From contig JABACD010000010.1 of assembly GCA_014237855.1 (NCBI GenBank), positions 124,001-188,000 on the forward strand: 64,000 bases of DNA. Reading direction: 5' to 3'. Below, piece after piece: positions 1 to 8,789 of the stretch; positions within the stretch are counted from its first letter, which is position 1, and every line of letters starts with the position of its first letter. The DNA is from Planctomycetota bacterium (GTDB taxonomy: Bacteria > Planctomycetota > UBA1135 > GCA-002686595). The notes beneath the pieces are model-generated. The model had not been told where the DNA came from. It saw only the letters and a list, made by a program, of their open reading frames with translations, and searched no databases. The position numbers were made by a program, and so were the translations under genes.

Positions 1-147
1 AGAAATGCCCCGTGGGACCCGCCCAGCCAGGGCTCCAAGGCCAGGATCTCGAGGGGTTGGATGGGGGTAGAGGGCATGGGGGAGTTTTGTCCTGACAGGT
101 CGCGGGTACCGACCTTAAGCTGTGTCGTTCCCACCAGGTAATCAGGA

Positions 148-1521
148 ATGTCAGTTCGCAAGAAGTACAGCGTGTTGAGGGATCCCGTGCAGGGAGATGT
201 GTACCTCACGCACGAGGAGCTGTCGATCGTCGACACCGTCGAGATGCAGCGCATGCGTGGGGTGCGGCAGCTTGGGACGGCCTACTTGGTCTACCCCGGT
301 GCCGTGCATACGCGCTTCGATCACATGATCGGGAGCCTCCACGTTACCCAGCAGATGATCGACTCGATCAATCTCTCCTTCGAATTGAACCCGACGGGGC
401 TGGTCCAGATCAGTGAAGAAGAGGCCAGGGTGATCCGGATCGCAGCCCTGGTACACGACATCACTCACATTCCTTTCGGGCACAGCCTCGAGGACCAGGA
501 CGGGATCTTCAGACGGCATGACTCGGGCTACCGTTTTGAGCAGGTCTTTGGCCCAACCACCGAGGTGGGGCAGAGGCTCGAAGCTCTGGGGGTTCGAGAC
601 GAAGTCCTCTCGATCCTGACCCGTGGCAAGGCACAGGGGGCGCAGGCCATTCCCAGTTACTGGTGGCAGATAGTCTCGGGCACGATTTGCTCGGACATTC
701 TCGACTACCTGGCTCGTGATGCCTACTTCACCGGTCTGCATCTGCAGGTGGATCCGAGAGTCACGAGCTACTTCAAGATCGACCGAGCCACTGGAAATCT
801 CTTCATCGACCTCTGCAAGCACGAGCTGCTTCGCGAGGATATCCTGAGCGAGATGGTGCGCATGTTGGAGGCGCGCTACTACTTCTCCGAGCGGGTCTAC
901 TACCATCATGCGAAGGTGGCGTCAGGGGCAATGATTGCCCGCGCAGTCGAGCTGGCGTTGAGTGGCGGTCACCTGAAGGAGGAGGAGTTCTACGACCAGA
1001 CTGATGCGTCGATCCTGGACCTCCTCGAGCGCTCGGTCAGTGATGCTGAGCCCGCAATCCGAGATGAAGTCCGTGAGCTGATGAAGCGCCTGCGCTCGCG
1101 GAAGCTCTACAAGCGTGCCTGCGTCTTCCCGCGCTACGAGAACAAGGATGTTCAGGAGGCCCTCGTGGCGCGGTTCTTCGCCCAAGGTGGTGCCAGAAAT
1201 CGCCATGAGGTTGAGGAGCGGATCGCAGACCAGGTCCGTCTCGCAACGGGGCAAGACGTGAAGTTGATGGTCTACTGCCCTGCCCAGCGCATGCAGCTCA
1301 AGGAGGCCCGTACCCACGTTCGCTGGCCTGGCGAGGACCAGGTGAGACCCCTGTCGCACTTCTCGGACCAGATTCCGCGGCTGGCCGATCTCGAGCGATC
1401 ATATCGGAACCTGTGGAAATTTTACCTCTTTGCTGACACCGACGATCCAGCCCTCTTGAACCGTGTTCAGGAGATCGCCGAGAAAGAATTCGCCGAGGCG
1501 ACCAACGCATACTCGACCTAG
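148..1521 (+). CDS. HD-domain phosphohydrolase (COG1078 / dGTPase-like)
   Basis: Predicted cytosolic metal-dependent phosphohydrolase of the HD superfamily, in the group of long HD proteins related to dGTP triphosphohydrolases and SAMHD1-like enzymes. The N-terminus has the typical opening (RDPVQGDVYLT, then QRMRGVRQLG). The metal site is visible as FDH (His59), the HD doublet LVHD (His103-Asp104) followed by ITHIPFGHSLED, and a distal Asp in the SDILDYLARDAYFTG segment. At 457 residues it matches COG1078 members, with an all-helical C-terminal half. There is no signal peptide. The ATG at 148 directly precedes the conserved N-terminus. The natural substrate (nucleotide or otherwise) cannot be read from sequence. 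The gene stands alone, 85 bases upstream of the ribosome-associated factor gene. Confidence 0.9.
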   Translation: MSVRKKYSVLRDPVQGDVYLTHEELSIVDTVEMQRMRGVRQLGTAYLVYPGAVHTRFDHMIGSLHVTQQMIDSINLSFELNPTGLVQISEEEARVIRIAALVHDITHIPFGHSLEDQDGIFRRHDSGYRFEQVFGPTTEVGQRLEALGVRDEVLSILTRGKAQGAQAIPSYWWQIVSGTICSDILDYLARDAYFTGLHLQVDPRVTSYFKIDRATGNLFIDLCKHELLREDILSEMVRMLEARYYFSERVYYHHAKVASGAMIARAVELALSGGHLKEEEFYDQTDASILDLLERSVSDAEPAIRDEVRELMKRLRSRKLYKRACVFPRYENKDVQEALVARFFAQGGARNRHEVEERIADQVRLATGQDVKLMVYCPAQRMQLKEARTHVRWPGEDQVRPLSHFSDQIPRLADLERSYRNLWKFYLFADTDDPALLNRVQEIAEKEFAEATNAYST

Positions 1522-1606
1522 AAGCGTTGGCCAAGTCGGTCTAGACTGATTACTCAACAAGGTTCGACTTACTCACCGAAACCATCTAGAAGGCAAGCAT
1601 TCAGAC

Positions 1607-1921
1607 ATGCTCATTCAGGTCAATTTCGCTGACATCGACAAGACAGATACAATCGACAGTTATGTCCACGACCGTGTCAGCAAGGAACTGGCGCACGTCG
1701 CAGGGCGTATCACGCGAGTCGAGGTTCACCTTCATGACGACAACAGCTCTCAGAAGTCAGCAGCTGACGACAAGCGAGTCAAGATGGAAGCTCGTCCGGC
1801 GGGCTTGCAGCCTCTGGTCGTCGAGCATACCGGCGACAACCTGCAACAGGTGATTGCCGATTGCGCATCGAAGCTGGCTCGTTCCGTCAAGCACACCTTC
1901 GACAGACTGGCCGATCGGTAG
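1607..1921 (+). CDS. HPF/RaiA family ribosome-associated (hibernation) protein
   Basis: Short (104 aa) protein of the ribosomal S30AE / sigma-54 modulation family. Members bind the decoding region of the small ribosomal subunit and inactivate or stabilise idle ribosomes in stationary phase or stress. Visible family features are the beta-alpha-beta-beta-beta-alpha pattern: strand MLIQVNFADI, a helix ending ELAHVAGRI, strand RVEVHLHDDN, basic strand RVKMEARPAG, strand PLVVEHTGDN and a final amphipathic helix with KLARSVKHTFDRL. It lacks the C-terminal dimerisation domain of long HPF, so it is the short form. No promoter was assigned in the 85-base gap upstream, which contains the palindrome TCTAGA. 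Family assignment is firm, but HPF and RaiA/YfiA cannot be told apart here. Confidence 0.85.
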   Translation: MLIQVNFADIDKTDTIDSYVHDRVSKELAHVAGRITRVEVHLHDDNSSQKSAADDKRVKMEARPAGLQPLVVEHTGDNLQQVIADCASKLARSVKHTFDRLADR

Positions 1922-1997
1922 GCGCTCGTAGCACTGGCCTTCACTGATGGAGACGATCCGATGGCGGGGGCTGTAGCGCGTCGCCTCCTGACTCTCC

Positions 1998-2810
1998 ATG
2001 AAGACCACGATCAGCAGCGAGCAGCGGGAGGGCTTTGCCAGGGATGGCTTCCTGGTGGGGCTGCCTCTGCTGGGCAAGGACGAGGTCTTGGAGCTGAGGA
2101 ACCGTGTGGACTACATCCGAGACCACCTCGAGGAGCTGGAGCCAAGGCTCTACGAGGTCGAGGCTGCCCACCGGTCTCGCCCCGATGAGGTCGTCTGCCA
2201 CTTCCTGGGGGGCTGGTTGGTCGACGATGCGCTTCACGACCTGGTGTTCGACGAACGAATCACCGTACCGCTCGCATCACTTCTCGGAGTTGATCAGCTA
2301 CGGTTCTGGCACGATCAGGTCTTCTACAAGCCGGCCAATCACGCAGGCGTGGTTCCCTGGCACCAGGACTACGCTTACTGGACGCGAACTGGACCAGCCT
2401 GCCACATCACGATCAACATCATGCTGGACGATGCTGACGGGGACAGTGGCTGCTTGCAGTTCGTCCCAGGGAGCCATCGCTGGGGCCTTCTACCAAGGCT
2501 CCCGTTCGACGCTCCGCTGGAGGCGATCTTCCAGCATCTGGACGAGGAGCAGCGGGCGGACTTCAAGCCAGTACTCGCCGAGGTCCCGGCGGGGCATGCG
2601 ACGATCCATCACTCTCACACCCTGCACGGATCAGCCGGCAATCGATCTGGTGAGCCCAGGCGAGCTCTCGTGCTCAATTACATGAGCGCCGCGAGCAGGG
2701 TGATTGATGGCTCGGCACCCCTCCTGCGAAATACCCCCAGGCTGGCGAAGGGGGCCCTGGTGGAGGGCCCTCACTTCCCGGTCGTTCTGGACTCTCGCCG
2801 CTCTCGGTGA
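1998..2810 (+). CDS. Phytanoyl-CoA dioxygenase (PhyH) family oxygenase
   Basis: Non-haem Fe(II)/2-oxoglutarate-dependent oxygenase of the PhyH family, 270 aa with no signal peptide. The iron-binding facial triad is visible: HxD in PWHQDYAYW (His122, Asp124) and the distal His210 in LHGSAGNRS. A downstream Arg in PRRALVLNY is the likely 2-oxoglutarate ligand. The double-stranded beta-helix core is recognisable from HITINIMLDDAD and GCLQFVPGSHRWG, which is typical of the family. Substrates of bacterial PhyH proteins vary widely (acyl-CoA, small metabolites, halogenation or hydroxylation of natural products), and neighbours give no clue. The ATG at 1998 gives an N-terminus fitting the family (EQREGFARDGFLV). 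The gene converges on the ThuA/DUF1080 gene with a hairpin between them. Confidence 0.88.
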   Translation: MKTTISSEQREGFARDGFLVGLPLLGKDEVLELRNRVDYIRDHLEELEPRLYEVEAAHRSRPDEVVCHFLGGWLVDDALHDLVFDERITVPLASLLGVDQLRFWHDQVFYKPANHAGVVPWHQDYAYWTRTGPACHITINIMLDDADGDSGCLQFVPGSHRWGLLPRLPFDAPLEAIFQHLDEEQRADFKPVLAEVPAGHATIHHSHTLHGSAGNRSGEPRRALVLNYMSAASRVIDGSAPLLRNTPRLAKGALVEGPHFPVVLDSRRSR

Positions 2811-2813
2811 CGA

Positions 2814-2836
2814 GCGGAGTAGCCCTGCTACTCCGC
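2814..2836. terminator. Bidirectional terminator-like hairpin between convergent genes
   Basis: Perfect 10-bp inverted repeat GCGGAGTAGC / GCTACTCCGC with a 3-base loop. It starts 4 bases after the PhyH stop and 14 bases after the end of the convergent ThuA/DUF1080 gene. No U-tract follows on either strand, so termination by the hairpin alone, or with Rho, is an inference from position. Confidence 0.55.
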
Positions 2837-2849
2837 CCCGAGGGCAGCA

Positions 2850-5800
2850 TCAGCGTGGCAGGATCCAGACGTTCCTGAAGCGCACCGGGTTGCCGTGGTC
2901 CTGCAGCATGAGCGGACCCTCAGCGAAGTCGCCTTCCCTCCAACCGGCAGTGGTTCGCCCTGCCACCTCCACATCCTCGTGAATCTTGCGGCCGTTCAAC
3001 CAGGCGCTGATCCGGGCGTTCTCGGTCTTGTTACCAGCCTCGTCAAACCTTGGCGCACGAACTTCGATGTCGTAGTAGGACCACTCGTCGGCCTTTCGAT
3101 AGGGAGTCAGCATGGGCAAGGCGACTCCGTAGATCGCTCCACAGTCACCCATGCGGGGCTCCAGCCCATGAGAGTCGAGCACCTGGAGCTCGTACTGGCC
3201 CATCACGTAGACACCGCTATTGCCCTTGCCCTGCCAGCTGGTGCCCGGCGGAGTTGCGGGGGGGCTGAACTCCACATGGATCAAGGCGTCACCGAAGTGC
3301 TCTCGGCTGAAGATGTTCCCCTTCCCCTGGGTCACGGTCACGACCCCGTCGACCTCACTCCACTCGGCATCGCGGTCATCGCCGTGACGCCAGGTCCGTG
3401 CCAGCTGGCCTGGTTTCATCAGCTCCACTGCTCCCTCGGGAGCCGGGACCGGAGTGTCGGGACCGTGGATCGCCCACTCGATGCCGCCAAGGAGATGCGT
3501 CAGGAAGGTCTCGTCGGTCCAGACCTCCGGGCGGTGGCCCAGGGCGGTGTAGAACACACGGCCCTCGCCCCAGGACTTGCACCAGGCGGTGACGTAGTCT
3601 TGGTCCTCGCGCTTTCCCTTCGAGAGATCTGCCTTGGTGCCCGAGAGGTGCAGCAGGCCGTGCAGGGGGAAGCGCCTGAACCATTTGAACTGATAGATCT
3701 CGTCCTTGAGCTCCCAGGTATCGCCCAGATGCTCCGTGGAGGGATGAGCCTCGTCTTCGACCACCATGGAGACGTCCATGTGCCAGGGGTGTCCGTCGAA
3801 GGCACCTCCAATCATGTCCATGTAGGGAGCGTACTCATAGAGGGTGTCCGTGGCGCAGTGGATGCCGACGAAGGCTCCGCCCCTTGCAACCCAATCGATC
3901 AGCCCCTCGAGGTTCTTCTCTGAAATGGGGAGCTCTCCGGTCGTGTAGAAGAGCACAGCATCGTACTTCGCCAGGTTGGTTGCATTGATCGAGGAGCAGT
4001 CCTTCGTGACCGTGACCTCGTATCGATCACCGGCTGCGTCGATGAGCCCCTGCTCTGCAACTGCGAGAGTGCTGGGTGACTTGCGCTTCACGACACCATG
4101 TTCGAAGCCCGCAGAGTGCGTCAGGAAGAGCAGTCGCTCCTTGTTCTCGACGGTCTCCACTGCTTGAGAGTCGTCTGCTGCTGGCAACTCCATCAGGGTG
4201 TAATAGGCCTGGGCATGGAGGAGGGGCTCTCCCTGGCCATCCAGGACGCCATTGGCCTCCAGCTCGTACACGTATCCTGTGCGCATCTCGTCGACTCGCA
4301 GGCGTATGGAGCGTGGCCCGGTCTGGACGACGCGCAGGATCTGGGCTTCTTCGACGTCACTCTCCGGCGCCCCGTACTTGGAGTGATAGGCGTAGGTGTA
4401 GCTCTTCAGGTCATAGGAGTCCGGGTCCAGGGCACTCTCGCGATCGATGTCCGCAGTGAAGGTCAGCTCGAAGCCATCATGGCGGACCTCCATGTGGAGA
4501 ATCTCAAAGGGGGTCCTGCCGCTCCAGACGATGCGTTGCAGGCCGTAGCTCTTCTTGCCAATGGATCCCCAACCTCGGTCTGTTTGACCGACGAACATGG
4601 ATCCATCCTCAGCAAAGGCCATCCGGTTGACGCCCGAGTCGAGGGCCTCGATGAAGGGGAAACAGGCACCCTGGTAGTGCCCGTTGATCTTCTCGAGGTC
4701 CACTCGCATGACCGTTGCCATCATCTGGTCACCCACGAACATCTGGTCCGCGAAGGGCCCAAAGGCGCCTCCGGTGGTGTCGAGTACGACGTCGGCGGCC
4801 GACTGGCCCATCTTCCGGTAGGGGAACCAGACCGCCGCCCTTTGAGGAGTCGGCTGGCTGGGAGAGTCGGAGTCGAAGCCCTCACGCCAGCGTAATCCAG
4901 CCGGATGTCCCTGGAAGGAGCCGACCTTCAGGTGAGAGAGGCGATTGGTCGCAACGTAGTCCCCCTGGTTGTCCACATAGAACATCTCCCCGTCCTTCCA
5001 CATGCCCAGACCGTTGGGTGAGCGGAGCCCATCGCAGACTGGAATCAGGTCGCCTGCGGGCGTGATCTTCAGGGCCCAGCCTCGGTAGGGCACGACTGCC
5101 TTGCCCAGGGAGCCGCAGAAGCCGACGTTGAGGGTCACCCAGGCGTTGCCTTCCAGGTCGTACTTTGGGCCGAACGCGAACTCGTGGTAGTTCCCGGAAA
5201 CGCCCCAGTCGTCGCAGGCCGTCTCGTAGAGATCAGCACGTCCATCACCGTCCTCGTCGACCAGACGGGTGAGTTCACCGCGCTGGACGGTGTACAGGAC
5301 GAGTCCATCGGGGTGCTCGCGCCATTCGAGGCCCAGGGGCTCATGCAGGCCCTCTGCGAAGAGGCGAAAGCGAGCCTCCAGAGGCGGCGTGCCGTAAGCG
5401 TTGTCCACGAGGTAGACGTCGCCACGACGGGTGGCAACCGCGGGGCGTCCGTCAGGGAGGATATCCAGTCCTCCGACCTCGACAACCAGATCTGCGGGCA
5501 CCGGAATGGAGAGCACCGAGTAGTACTCTGCCATGCGAGAGCGGGGGAAGTCGCGATCGAGCAAGTAGTCCAGCTCGATCTCCAGGCGAGGGTCGAGACG
5601 ATGACCCGTCTGCAATTGAAACTCCCAGCCGCCTTGCCCGTCGACGACCTTGATCAGGAGATCGTTGATGCCTTCCTCGAGGCTCAGGCTGAGTGAGTCA
5701 TCGGTGGGGTTGAGCCCGCGCGGGACATCCTTATCGAGTAGGAGCTTTCCATTGAGCCACAGGCGCACACCGTCATCGCTCCCGAGTGTGATGTCGATGG

Positions 5801-6233
5801 TCTGGGCGGTGGGGGACTCGATGGTCGTGTAGAGGTAGCCGCCGACCATGTCCAGCAGGTCGGGGTCCTCGCCTCGGTGGAGGTCAATCCTCTCCCCCGT
5901 GACGTGGCCGAGCGATACCCACCTGGCCTTCGAGTCCTTCTTCCCGCGGTAGGCGGCCTTGAGGTTGATGGCCTCTCCGGCTCGCATTCGAGCCAGCTCC
6001 TTCTCCGGACCGTGGGGAGTTGCCAGGTCATCTTGGCCGTGGCCGGCGTAGGGGAAGGGTGAGCACTGGAACCACTCGCCCCAGGTCACGACCTGCGGCT
6101 GGAGCTCGCGCAGCATTTGGGCTCGTGTTGCGTCACGAGTCTCGAGGCGTTCGTAGGGGGTGTCCCCGACCTTATCGCCGGAGGCAACTACGGAGAAGAG
6201 GCAAGAGATGGCCAGGGATTGCAGCGGGAACAT
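2850..6233 (-). CDS. Secreted beta-propeller / ThuA / DUF1080 multidomain protein
   Basis: Large (about 1127 aa) exported protein with four recognisable parts. A signal peptide (MFPLQSLAISCLFSVVASG) is followed by a PA14-like jelly roll (about 100-210; SDDGVRLWLNGKLLL). Next is a PVC-type sugar-dehydrogenase-like beta-propeller (about 250-570; ILPDGRPAVATRRGDVYLVD, SPNGLGMWKDGEMFYVDNQGD) and an Ig-like linker. A ThuA domain (about 695-925; LLFLTHSAGFEHG, VGIHCATDTLYEY) and a C-terminal DUF1080 / 3-keto-disaccharide hydrolase concanavalin-like domain (about 945-1127) complete it. Such architectures are characteristic of Planctomycetota and Verrucomicrobiota and are linked to carbohydrate oxidation and degradation. 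I chose the ATG at 6233 because it starts the signal peptide and overlaps the stop of the cytochrome gene by one base (TGATG), implying translational coupling. An upstream in-frame extension lacks a signal and was rejected. The substrate is unknown. Confidence 0.85.
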   Translation of the reverse strand: MFPLQSLAISCLFSVVASGDKVGDTPYERLETRDATRAQMLRELQPQVVTWGEWFQCSPFPYAGHGQDDLATPHGPEKELARMRAGEAINLKAAYRGKKDSKARWVSLGHVTGERIDLHRGEDPDLLDMVGGYLYTTIESPTAQTIDITLGSDDGVRLWLNGKLLLDKDVPRGLNPTDDSLSLSLEEGINDLLIKVVDGQGGWEFQLQTGHRLDPRLEIELDYLLDRDFPRSRMAEYYSVLSIPVPADLVVEVGGLDILPDGRPAVATRRGDVYLVDNAYGTPPLEARFRLFAEGLHEPLGLEWREHPDGLVLYTVQRGELTRLVDEDGDGRADLYETACDDWGVSGNYHEFAFGPKYDLEGNAWVTLNVGFCGSLGKAVVPYRGWALKITPAGDLIPVCDGLRSPNGLGMWKDGEMFYVDNQGDYVATNRLSHLKVGSFQGHPAGLRWREGFDSDSPSQPTPQRAAVWFPYRKMGQSAADVVLDTTGGAFGPFADQMFVGDQMMATVMRVDLEKINGHYQGACFPFIEALDSGVNRMAFAEDGSMFVGQTDRGWGSIGKKSYGLQRIVWSGRTPFEILHMEVRHDGFELTFTADIDRESALDPDSYDLKSYTYAYHSKYGAPESDVEEAQILRVVQTGPRSIRLRVDEMRTGYVYELEANGVLDGQGEPLLHAQAYYTLMELPAADDSQAVETVENKERLLFLTHSAGFEHGVVKRKSPSTLAVAEQGLIDAAGDRYEVTVTKDCSSINATNLAKYDAVLFYTTGELPISEKNLEGLIDWVARGGAFVGIHCATDTLYEYAPYMDMIGGAFDGHPWHMDVSMVVEDEAHPSTEHLGDTWELKDEIYQFKWFRRFPLHGLLHLSGTKADLSKGKREDQDYVTAWCKSWGEGRVFYTALGHRPEVWTDETFLTHLLGGIEWAIHGPDTPVPAPEGAVELMKPGQLARTWRHGDDRDAEWSEVDGVVTVTQGKGNIFSREHFGDALIHVEFSPPATPPGTSWQGKGNSGVYVMGQYELQVLDSHGLEPRMGDCGAIYGVALPMLTPYRKADEWSYYDIEVRAPRFDEAGNKTENARISAWLNGRKIHEDVEVAGRTTAGWREGDFAEGPLMLQDHGNPVRFRNVWILPR

Positions 6234-8557
6234 CACAGTGCGACCTCCAGGATCACGGTACAGGTTGGGCTGTCGGGAACGATTCGATACCAGTTGACTC
6301 CGTCTTCGACCACTTGTGGGCCGTGATCTCTTGCACCCTCGACGCTGGCTGAGTCCAGCGCTGCACCAGGGAGCAGCCAATGCTCGACACCCGGCTCAAG
6401 GTTGGAGAGCTCGAAGCGTCGGCGAAGGTGGAGAGGGAAGCGCTGAGGAGTGCTCTTCTCGGCTATCTGCACGCCTCCTATCGAGTAGCGGAAGATCGGT
6501 GCACCATCGGCGTCGATGCGGTAGCCGGCGAAGTCCGCCACGGCACTCCGCTTCTGCTTGGAAGAGAAGCGCCCCGGCTGTTCACCGATGACCAGGGTCG
6601 GAGCGCCCGAGCTCTTCCACACGACTTCTCCCTCAGCGCCACGGCTGTTGCCGCCGCGGCCGGACCAGGCACCGGATGCATCGATGAACTCGCCTTCCCA
6701 GACCTCGGTCAGGAGGGCACGCCGGGCATCAAAGGCGTAGTGGATCCCAACTGGAAACCCGACCGCGATACCACGCGAACCAGCTCCTTGGAGGAAGGTA
6801 CGGAAGACTCGTGGCCGATCCTCAACCTCCAGCACGAGACCTTGCTTCTTGCCGATGCCAGGAGGTGGGGGCATGAACTCACCCAGGGAGAAGTAGGCCC
6901 ACATGGCGTCGGTCTGACGGCCGAAGTGTCCGTCGAAGGGCTGCTCCCAGACGCTCACACCATCGTTCAAGAAGCTGGGCATCCGCGTGCCTGGCTTGAA
7001 GGCAGCGGGATCACGAATGTACTCCTCCCACCAGGCATATCGCAGCCGTGAGGCAAAGGCGCTCATGTCGGGCCCCGGGCTGCCGATGGCGGGGTAGTCC
7101 CGAAAGCTGTGGCAGGAGACACAGGCTCCGGCCTGCATCCCCATCAGGTTGCGGCCAGCGAGGACCAGCTCGTCTGTAGCTTCTGGCCAGAGCTCGTCAC
7201 TCTCCGGCTGCACGCCCGCCTTGTGAGCGAATTGCTCCGCGAGCCCAGTGACTGCCTCGCCGTACTGAGGCATGCGAGTGGCCAGGTAGGGACGGGCACG
7301 GCCAGAGTCGAAGAGGACCTCATTGAACCAGCTGGTGGTCAGCTTCGAGCCGACGCCGTTCAGGTGCGGAGGAAAACGGCCCTCATCTCCGAGGTCGGCC
7401 TGCTCGTCCAGGGAGGTCGTGTAGATCTGCAGGTCGGCAGGCACACCGCCCGAACCATCCAGCTCGTGGCAGGCGCGGCAGTTCAGGCCGACGATACGGC
7501 GCTCTAGCAGGTCCTCCTGTGTGTCGGGCACGCTGGCCTCGTTAGCCGCGACCAGCCCCGACGAGAACATGCTCGCAAGCAGGGGGGAGGGAAAATCGTA
7601 GCGTGGTCCGCTCCACTCCCTCGAGGAGAGGCAGGCGTCGGATCCGCTCAGTCCCGAGAGTTCTGCCAGGCTGGGGGCCTCGACGGCCTTGAATTCCTGA
7701 TCGCCGACCACATGACAGCCCTGGCAGCCGCGCTCACTGAAGACCTCACGGCCACGGCCATGTAGGGACTCATCGCGGGCCTCGGTTGCTGGCGCGGCGC
7801 CCCACTTGGAGATCAGGTAGCTCGTGATCAGATCACTCTCGGCCGCGGTCAGGTTCATGCCTGGCATACGACCGTCACGGTGCACCACTCCAGGATCGCG
7901 CAGAAATTCAGAGAGTGCCGCAGGGTGCCACTTGTTCGAGAGATCGGAGAACGAACTCATGACGGATGGCTCGGGAGTCTCCTTCGGAAAGAGCTCATCA
8001 CCGAAGACCACCGCCGGTGAGTCGAGGGCTCCATGGCAGTTCACACAGCCAACCTGGTGGTAGAGTTCACGGCCGGCTGCGATCAAGACCTCCTCCGTGC
8101 CTACCTCTCCGCCAGCGGGATCGCCCAGGCTGACGAGCCACTGCACGACTGCCTGCAGGTCTGCCTGGTCTTCTGGAGAGTCATCGAAGAGCCGCGGCAT
8201 GGTTGGGACCGCGCGCAAGTCCGCGGGCTTGCCGATCCAGCGCTCCAGCCAGCGGGCGGAGGCCCTCGAGCCAATCATGCTGAGGTCGGGACCCGGGCGC
8301 TGAGCAATTCGATGGGAATTGGTGTCGTCCGGTAGATGGCAGTTGGAGCACCCCCAGTGTTCGATTGGCACTCGCAGCTCAGGTGAGTTGGCTTCGCCTT
8401 CCTGTGTAGGTAGGCAGAGACCTGTGCTCGACAGGAGGACCCAGGAGAGTGGGGGTGTCAGCTGACGGGCCAGCAGTCGGCCGCGGCGGACAAGCGTGGT
8501 AACGCCCATGAGAACGAGTTGGTGCGAAGGGACCAGGGGAGCCGACATTCTAGCCAC
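6233..8557 (-). CDS. Exported multihaem cytochrome c (five CxxCH motifs)
   Basis: Protein of up to 774 aa carrying five covalent haem-attachment motifs: CSNCH (about residue 70), CVNCH (170), CQGCH (277), CRACH (360) and CVSCH (479). Each sits in a cytochrome-c-like domain with downstream Met/Pro-rich ligand segments (for example DGRMPGMNLTAAESDLITSYL). The last ~200 residues are haem-free and beta-rich, ending in a small Ig/cohesin-like region. An N-terminal hydrophobic stretch (PPLSWVLLSSTGLCL) predicts export, so it should act in the periplasm as electron acceptor or carrier for its partner. It is coupled to the downstream propeller/ThuA/DUF1080 gene by a TGATG overlap, which suggests substrate oxidation with electrons passed to this cytochrome. 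The start is uncertain: GTG at 8557, ATG at 8548 and ATG at 8509 all remain possible and none has a good ribosome binding site. Confidence 0.83.
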   Translation of the reverse strand: MARMSAPLVPSHQLVLMGVTTLVRRGRLLARQLTPPLSWVLLSSTGLCLPTQEGEANSPELRVPIEHWGCSNCHLPDDTNSHRIAQRPGPDLSMIGSRASARWLERWIGKPADLRAVPTMPRLFDDSPEDQADLQAVVQWLVSLGDPAGGEVGTEEVLIAAGRELYHQVGCVNCHGALDSPAVVFGDELFPKETPEPSVMSSFSDLSNKWHPAALSEFLRDPGVVHRDGRMPGMNLTAAESDLITSYLISKWGAAPATEARDESLHGRGREVFSERGCQGCHVVGDQEFKAVEAPSLAELSGLSGSDACLSSREWSGPRYDFPSPLLASMFSSGLVAANEASVPDTQEDLLERRIVGLNCRACHELDGSGGVPADLQIYTTSLDEQADLGDEGRFPPHLNGVGSKLTTSWFNEVLFDSGRARPYLATRMPQYGEAVTGLAEQFAHKAGVQPESDELWPEATDELVLAGRNLMGMQAGACVSCHSFRDYPAIGSPGPDMSAFASRLRYAWWEEYIRDPAAFKPGTRMPSFLNDGVSVWEQPFDGHFGRQTDAMWAYFSLGEFMPPPPGIGKKQGLVLEVEDRPRVFRTFLQGAGSRGIAVGFPVGIHYAFDARRALLTEVWEGEFIDASGAWSGRGGNSRGAEGEVVWKSSGAPTLVIGEQPGRFSSKQKRSAVADFAGYRIDADGAPIFRYSIGGVQIAEKSTPQRFPLHLRRRFELSNLEPGVEHWLLPGAALDSASVEGARDHGPQVVEDGVNWYRIVPDSPTCTVILEVAL

Positions 8558-8789
8558 GGGCCTCGTCAGCTACTCGTCTTCAGCCGAGAGGATCTTGCAG
8601 GTCCTCAGAGCAGCGCCCGGGCAGGTAGGAGGATCGAGGGCGATGCTCAGACGGACTCGCTCAGGAACTGCCTACCTCGGCCCGTCTGGTGGCCCACCCA
8701 GCCGGCTCGAGCCTGGTGGCTCTTCATCGCCGCACAGGTCAGGTGCGCCTGGTCAGGGTTGGAGTGCCGAGCGGCAGGAAGGCGTCCTC

